Source: Methylotenera_A sp046594885
GTDB taxonomy: Bacteria > Pseudomonadota > Gammaproteobacteria > Burkholderiales > Methylophilaceae
Length of the DNA stretch: 16,723 bases
Reading direction: 5' to 3'
NCBI GenBank assembly: GCA_046594885.1
Contig: JBKJRD010000072.1
Span: 1-16,723 of the forward strand
Part shown: one piece after another, positions 13,222 through 16,723 of the stretch
Position numbering within the stretch: position 1 is the first letter of the stretch
Layout of the letters: each line of letters starts with the position of its first letter
Program-made: the position numbers and the translations under genes
The notes under the pieces: model-generated
Database searches by the model: none
What the model saw: the letters and a program-made list of their open reading frames with translations, nothing else
Told to the model about the DNA's origin: nothing

Positions 13222-14511
13222 ATGGCGCAAGATAAACTAAAAGCAGAATCCAGCGGTTTGATGGGCTGGATAGATGCACGTTTGCCTGTCAGCAGCTTTG
13301 TAAAAGCGCACTTAACCGAATATTACGCCCCAAAAAACTTTAATTTTTGGTATTTTTTTGGTTCGTTAGCCTTATTAATTTTGGTATTGCAAATCGTCAC
13401 CGGCATTTTCTTAACCATGCATTACAAGCCAGATGCACAACAAGCGTTTGCATCGGTTGAATACATTATGCGCGATGTATTTGGCGGCAATATCATTCGC
13501 TATATGCACTCTACGGGCGCTTCCATGTTTTTTGTGGTGATTTACCTGCATATGTTCCGCGGTTTAATTTACGGCTCATATCGCAACCCAAGAGAGCTTA
13601 TTTGGTTATTTGGCGTGAGTATTTTCTTGGTATTAATGGGTGAAGCGTTTTTTGGCTACCTATTGCCTTGGGGCCAAATGTCTTACTGGGGCGCGCAAGT
13701 GATTGTGAACTTGTTTGCAACCATTCCATTTATTGGCCCAGATTTATCAGAATGGCTACGTGGCGATTATCTGATTTCTGATGCAACCTTGAATCGCTTT
13801 TTTGCATTCCATGTCATTGCCTTGCCGTTTGTGTTGGCCGGTTTAGTCGCAGTACATTTGGTGGCCTTGCATGAAGTGGGCTCTAACAACCCTGATGGCA
13901 TTGAAATTAAAGCCAAAAAAGACAAAAAAACAGGTATTCCGTTGGATGGTATTCCTTTTCATCCTTATTACACGGTTAAAGATTTAGTCGGCGTAGTGGT
14001 ATTTGCCATTGTATTCGCCAGCATCTTGTTTTTTGCGCCAGAAATGGGTGGCTACTTTATTGAGGCCAATAATTTCATTCCTGCCGATCCGCTAAAAACA
14101 CCCGCCCATATTGCACCAGTGTGGTATTTCACGCCTTACTACTCAATCTTACGTGCAGTACCGCCGATTATGAACTCACAGTTTCCAGGTGTTGCCGCAA
14201 TGGGCTTGTCGGTCATGATATTTGCTTTATTGCCTTGGTTAGACAAGAGTCCAGTAAAGTCGATTCGCTATCGCGGTGCATTGTATAAACGCTGGCTTGC
14301 CGCGTTTGTGGTGAGCTTTTTAGTGCTGGGTTATTTAGGTACTGTGCCTTCCAATGTTTGGGGACAATTTGGTGCTTGGTTAAGTGGCGCAGATCGCGCA
14401 ACAGTGGTTGCACGCATCTTTACTGCCATTTATTTCCTGTTCTTTATCTTAATGCCTTGGTATACCGCAAAAGATAAAACCAAGCCTGTGCCAGAGAGAG
14501 TGCAGGATTAA
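13222..14511 (+). CDS. petB: Ubiquinol-cytochrome c reductase cytochrome b
   Basis: Membrane core of the bc1 complex with hemes bL and bH. The 429-residue full-length protein has the expected eight hydrophobic helices. Heme ligands are His96 and His110 in helix B (13 residues between) and His197 and His212 in helix D (14 between). The Qo-site motif reads PVWY (299-302) instead of PEWY. To my knowledge PVWY and the 14-residue spacing are both lineage features of beta- and gammaproteobacterial cytochrome b, so they support the taxonomic placement rather than a defect. The ATG 13222 lies 2 bp after petA and the gene ends 1 bp before petC, so the three are one operon. Confidence 0.98.
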   Translation: MAQDKLKAESSGLMGWIDARLPVSSFVKAHLTEYYAPKNFNFWYFFGSLALLILVLQIVTGIFLTMHYKPDAQQAFASVEYIMRDVFGGNIIRYMHSTGASMFFVVIYLHMFRGLIYGSYRNPRELIWLFGVSIFLVLMGEAFFGYLLPWGQMSYWGAQVIVNLFATIPFIGPDLSEWLRGDYLISDATLNRFFAFHVIALPFVLAGLVAVHLVALHEVGSNNPDGIEIKAKKDKKTGIPLDGIPFHPYYTVKDLVGVVVFAIVFASILFFAPEMGGYFIEANNFIPADPLKTPAHIAPVWYFTPYYSILRAVPPIMNSQFPGVAAMGLSVMIFALLPWLDKSPVKSIRYRGALYKRWLAAFVVSFLVLGYLGTVPSNVWGQFGAWLSGADRATVVARIFTAIYFLFFILMPWYTAKDKTKPVPERVQD

Positions 14512-14512
14512 T

Positions 14513-15220
14513 ATGAAAAAACTTAACATGAAAAAACGATTAACTTTGTTGGCATTTTTGCCGTTAATTGTATTTGCTAGCGAATCAGAAATTACGGTAA
14601 CCGCACCAATTGATCCAAACGATCAAGCTTCGTTACAACGTGGCGCACATACTTTTGTGAATTATTGTTTGAATTGCCATAGCGCAAAATATATGCGTTA
14701 TAACCGATTAGTGGATATTGGTTTTACTGAAAAGCAAATTAAAGACAATTTACTGTTTGCAGGTGAAAAAGTCGGCGATACCATGCAAGTGTCGATGGAC
14801 CCAGCAGAAGCTAAAAAATGGTTTGGCGTCACGCCGCCAGACTTGTCTGTAGAAGTGCGCGCGCGGGGGGCAGATTGGGTTTACGCCTATATGCGTGGTT
14901 TCTATCGCGACAGCACAACGCCAACAGGCTGGAATAACACGGTGTATCCTAAAGTAGCGATGCCGCATGTGTTGTATGAGTTGCAAGGTGAGCAAGTATT
15001 GAATCACGAAACGCATCAACTGGAGTTGGTGAAGCCTGGTAAGTTAACGCCTTCTGAATACAATGCGTTTGCTGCAGATTTGACCAATTATATGGCTTTT
15101 ATGGCAGAGCCTGGTAAGCAGAGCCGCAAGCACATGGGCTGGTGGGTATTGCTATTTTTAGGTGTGCTATTGGTATTAGCAAAAAAACTTAAAAATGAAT
15201 ACTGGAAAGACATTAAGTAA
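14513..15220 (+). CDS. petC: Ubiquinol-cytochrome c reductase cytochrome c1
   Basis: Periplasm-facing c-type heme subunit that takes electrons from the Rieske centre. The 235-residue protein has a cleavable-looking signal peptide (residues 1 to about 22, ending VFAS), the heme-binding CLNCH (52-56), WFGVTPPDLS (103-112), the likely axial Met150 in KVAMPHVLYEL, and a C-terminal membrane anchor (about 209-226, WWVLLFLGVLLVLA) followed by a basic tail. The start at ATG 14513 gives MKKLNMKKRL; ATG 14528 five codons on is an equally possible start and would leave a shorter signal peptide. An 88-bp gap follows before sspA, with no clear terminator. Confidence 0.96.
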   Translation: MKKLNMKKRLTLLAFLPLIVFASESEITVTAPIDPNDQASLQRGAHTFVNYCLNCHSAKYMRYNRLVDIGFTEKQIKDNLLFAGEKVGDTMQVSMDPAEAKKWFGVTPPDLSVEVRARGADWVYAYMRGFYRDSTTPTGWNNTVYPKVAMPHVLYELQGEQVLNHETHQLELVKPGKLTPSEYNAFAADLTNYMAFMAEPGKQSRKHMGWWVLLFLGVLLVLAKKLKNEYWKDIK

Positions 15221-15308
15221 GCGCTGCATTTATAGGCAATACAGTTAAATAGAAATACAAACATACTAATTATTAAAACGCATTTCTAATTAAGAAAGAA
15301 TAACCATT

Positions 15309-15908
15309 ATGATGAAATTATATTCAGGCACAGTTGATCCTTTTAGTCATCGCTGCCGCATTGTGCTGTTTGAAAAAGGCATGGATTTTGAAGTGATTGA
15401 TGTGGATTTAGCCAATAAACCAGAAGATTTGGCGGTGTTAAATCCTTATAACGCAGTGCCTGTATTAGTTGAGCGTGATTTGGTGTTAAGTGAAGCTAAC
15501 ATTATCAATGAGTATATTGATGAGCGTTTTCCGCATCCACAATTGATGCCTGCTGACCCAGTCATGCGCGCACGTGCCAGATTGTTTTTATACAATTTTG
15601 AAAAAGATTTGTTTGATCACATTAAAGATGTGGAATCGGATAATCAAGAAGTGGCTGATAAAGCACGTAAAACCATTCGCGATAATTTAACGCAAATTGT
15701 GCCTATTTTCAGCAAGCAGAATTATTTGTTGGGTGATGATTATTCCATGTTAGACGTTGCTGTGACGCCGCTACTTTGGCGCTTAGGTCACTATGGTATT
15801 GAGTTGCCAAACCAAGCTGCACCTTTGTTGAAGTATGCTGAACGTTTATTTTCACGTCCTTTGTATGCGGAAGCAATGACGCCTTCAGAAAAAGCCATGC
15901 GCAAATAA
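15309..15908 (+). CDS. sspA: Stringent starvation protein A (RNA polymerase-associated)
   Basis: Glutathione-S-transferase-fold protein without transferase activity that binds RNA polymerase and, in E. coli, supports acid tolerance and stress responses. The 199 residues begin with a thioredoxin-like half, LYSGTVDPFSHRCRIVLFEKG, then LNPYNAVPVLVERDLVLSEA (44-63), and the surface-pocket motif Pro75-His76-Pro77 in RFPHPQLMP that is conserved in SspA. The C-terminal half is helical, with DDYSMLDVAVTPLLWRL. Two adjacent Met codons (15309 and 15312) are possible starts; AGAAAG lies about 10 nt upstream. The order petABC-sspA-sspB is conserved in beta- and gammaproteobacteria. Confidence 0.95.
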   Translation: MMKLYSGTVDPFSHRCRIVLFEKGMDFEVIDVDLANKPEDLAVLNPYNAVPVLVERDLVLSEANIINEYIDERFPHPQLMPADPVMRARARLFLYNFEKDLFDHIKDVESDNQEVADKARKTIRDNLTQIVPIFSKQNYLLGDDYSMLDVAVTPLLWRLGHYGIELPNQAAPLLKYAERLFSRPLYAEAMTPSEKAMRK

Positions 15909-15916
15909 TCTAAAAC

Positions 15917-16339
15917 ATGAGCGACTTAATATCCACTAAGCCATATATGATTCGCGCCATTCATGAATGGTGTGTGGATAGTCATTTAACGCCGCATTTG
16001 TTGGTGGCAGTCAATCAGCAAACGCGCGTGCCAATTGCCTTTGTAAAAGAGGGCGAAATTGTATTGAATCTTAACCATTCTTCAACCAAAGATTTACACA
16101 TGGACAATGAAGCCATCGTGTTTTCAGCGCGATTTAGCGGCGTTTCACAGCATATTTATGTGCCGATGAGCGCGGTTAAGGGTATTTTTGCAAGAGAAAA
16201 TGGACAAGGCATGTTCTTTGAAATCAACACAGAAGATGTTTCTGCCAATAACAATGCCGCCGCCGATTCTAAAGTGGAGTCATCAAAGTCAGCAACTACG
16301 CCGACTAAGAAAAAACCAACGCTAACCATTGTTAAGTAA
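15917..16339 (+). CDS. sspB: ClpXP protease specificity-enhancing factor SspB
   Basis: Adaptor that delivers ssrA-tagged and other substrates to ClpXP. The 140-residue protein has the Sm-like dimer domain in the first ~105 residues (STKPYMIRAIHEWCVDSHLT, VPIAFVKEGEIVLNLN, FSARFSGVSQHIYVPM), a low-complexity Asn/Ala/Ser/Lys linker, and a C-terminal ClpX-binding tail PTLTIVK matching the hydrophobic/basic XB motif of the family. ATG 15917 lies 8 bp after sspA, so the two genes are co-transcribed. A 110-bp gap to tRNA-Thr follows and holds the tRNA promoter. Confidence 0.96.
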   Translation: MSDLISTKPYMIRAIHEWCVDSHLTPHLLVAVNQQTRVPIAFVKEGEIVLNLNHSSTKDLHMDNEAIVFSARFSGVSQHIYVPMSAVKGIFARENGQGMFFEINTEDVSANNNAAADSKVESSKSATTPTKKKPTLTIVK

Positions 16340-16403
16340 CTATTCATCAATCAGTATTCAAAAAATAAATAGGATAAAAACACATTTATTTCCCTAAAGG
16401 GGC

Positions 16404-16432
16404 TTGGCGACAATAAATAATATTGTTATAGT
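16404..16432 (+). promoter_or_regulatory. Promoter of tRNA-Thr
   Basis: TTGGCG (16404-16409) and TATAGT (16427-16432), 17 bp apart, with a TG-N extended -10 element (TGT at 16424-16426). Transcription would start near 16439, about 11 nt before the mature tRNA. Confidence 0.65.
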
Positions 16433-16449
16433 CTCGCTCTCAAGAAAAA

Positions 16450-16525
16450 GCCGGATTAGCTCAGTTGGTAGAGCAGCGCACTTGTAATGCGAAGGTCGTC
16501 AGTTCGATTCCGACATCCGGCACCA
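16450..16525 (+). tRNA. thrU: tRNA-Thr (anticodon TGT)
   Basis: A 76-nt cloverleaf including an encoded CCA. The acceptor stem GCCGGAT/ATCCGGC pairs perfectly, the D-arm is GCTC-AGTTGGTA-GAGC, the anticodon loop CTTGTAA (16481-16487) gives TGT, which reads ACA codons, and the T-loop is TTCGATT. Two stem positions do not pair: G16476 with A16492 at the top of the anticodon stem, and A16501 with C16511 in the T-stem. The order Thr(TGT) then Tyr matches the E. coli thrU-tyrU order upstream of tuf; the symbol rests on that analogy. Confidence 0.95.
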
Positions 16526-16578
16526 AATGATTACTCAAAAATCCACACAGTCATTAAAGTTTATTTGGTGCTGTTTTT
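16520..16578 (+). terminator. Possible terminator or processing hairpin after tRNA-Thr
   Basis: GCACCAAAT (16520-16528), which includes the tRNA CCA end, is repeated inverted and perfect as ATTTGGTGC (16563-16571), followed by TGTTTTT. The 34-nt loop is long and the stem competes with the tRNA acceptor stem, so this is a weak terminator candidate. Confidence 0.35.
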
Positions 16579-16626
16579 AGTGCGAAACATAGTAAGCTTC
16601 AATCGATAAATATTTGCTCAATTTGT

Positions 16627-16655
16627 TTGACAGCATGTCAAAAAATCAGCATAAT
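16627..16655 (+). promoter_or_regulatory. Strong promoter of tRNA-Tyr
   Basis: A consensus TTGACA (16627-16632) and CATAAT (16650-16655) are 17 bp apart and are followed by a GC-rich discriminator CGCGGG, typical of stringently controlled stable RNA promoters. The -35 box is the left half of a perfect 7-bp palindrome TTTGACA-GCA-TGTCAAA (16626-16642). Confidence 0.85.
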
Positions 16656-16669
16656 CGCGGGTTCGGTTA

Positions 16670-16723
16670 GGAGGGGTGGCCGAGTGGTTAAAGGCGACGG
16701 ACTGTAAATCCGTTCTCTCTGAG
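16670..16723 (+). tRNA. tyrU: tRNA-Tyr (anticodon GTA), 5' part, cut by the window end
   Basis: Starts GGAGGGG-TG, with D-arm GCCGAGTGGTTAAAGGC and anticodon arm ACGGA-CTGTAAA-TCCGT; the anticodon GTA is at 16704-16706. The sequence stops in the long variable arm that marks a class II tRNA (Tyr, Leu, Ser). The T-arm and acceptor 3' strand lie outside the window. The symbol follows the E. coli thrU-tyrU order. Confidence 0.93.

Noticed and set aside
14116..14130. Cytochrome b has PVWY in place of PEWY at the Qo site, and 14 rather than 13 residues between the helix D heme ligands
   Set aside because: To my knowledge both are lineage features of beta- and gammaproteobacterial cytochrome b, so they are informative for taxonomy but not novel.
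16363..16391. Inverted repeat AAATAAAT/ATTTATTT after sspB
   Set aside because: Composed only of A and T with no GC core; too weak for a terminator and likely by chance in AT-rich spacer.
1..16723. CRISPR arrays, insertion sequences, prophage or toxin-antitoxin modules
   Set aside because: No regularly spaced repeats, transposase-like frames or unassigned open frames of real size were found; the genes are tightly packed housekeeping loci, and the long alternative-frame ORFs are shadows of these genes.

Overview
The window (about 16.7 kb, moderately AT-rich) looks like a chromosomal segment of a methylotrophic betaproteobacterium, most likely of the Methylophilaceae (Methylotenera/Methylophilus type). 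Three things point there: the gene order murA-hisGDC-hisBHAFIE-hinT-tatABC followed by degS/algW-like, nif3, petABC, sspA, sspB is the usual betaproteobacterial layout; HisG is the short form; and a 3-hexulose-6-phosphate synthase gene (key enzyme of the ribulose monophosphate formaldehyde pathway) sits inside the his cluster. The taxon is inferred from gene content, not from a database search.

Layout. (1) Positions 1-3698, plus strand: 3' half of murA, then hisG, hisD, hisC. (2) Positions 3699-4935: an AT-rich leader with a good sigma70-type promoter, a strong Shine-Dalgarno, the hps gene and a perfect 12-bp Rho-independent terminator. This is a self-contained unit inserted between hisC and hisB. 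(3) Positions about 4963-10391: a fresh promoter, then hisB, hisH, hisA, hisF, hisI, hisE, hinT, tatA, tatB, tatC, with short gaps or overlaps. (4) Positions 10408-11568, minus strand: a membrane-anchored single-PDZ serine protease, convergent with tatC and divergent from the next gene. (5) Positions 11625-16339, plus strand: nif3/ybgI, petA-petB-petC (cytochrome bc1 complex), sspA, sspB. (6) Positions 16404-16723: tRNA-Thr(TGT) and the start of tRNA-Tyr(GTA), each with its own strong promoter; by analogy with other proteobacteria a tRNA-Gly/tRNA-Thr/tuf/secE/nusG block may follow.

How it works together. All the histidine genes visible here supply the steps from PRPP to histidine except the HisZ regulatory subunit and histidinol-phosphatase, which must lie elsewhere. 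TatABC exports folded proteins, and the Rieske protein encoded 2.2 kb past tatC is a classic Tat substrate. PetABC is the quinol:cytochrome c oxidoreductase of the respiratory chain. SspA/SspB act on RNA polymerase and ClpXP.

The most unusual item is hps. Its product is a full-length HPS barrel (about residues 1-210) continued in frame by one predicted transmembrane helix (about 221-238) and a 75-residue acidic Pro/Ala/Met/Glu tail. This suggests a membrane-tethered formaldehyde-fixing enzyme. Second-tier observations are a Lys-Arg instead of Arg-Arg Tat motif and an extra cysteine pair in the Rieske protein, and a perfect 12-bp inverted repeat whose right arm overlaps the -10 box of the petABC promoter.
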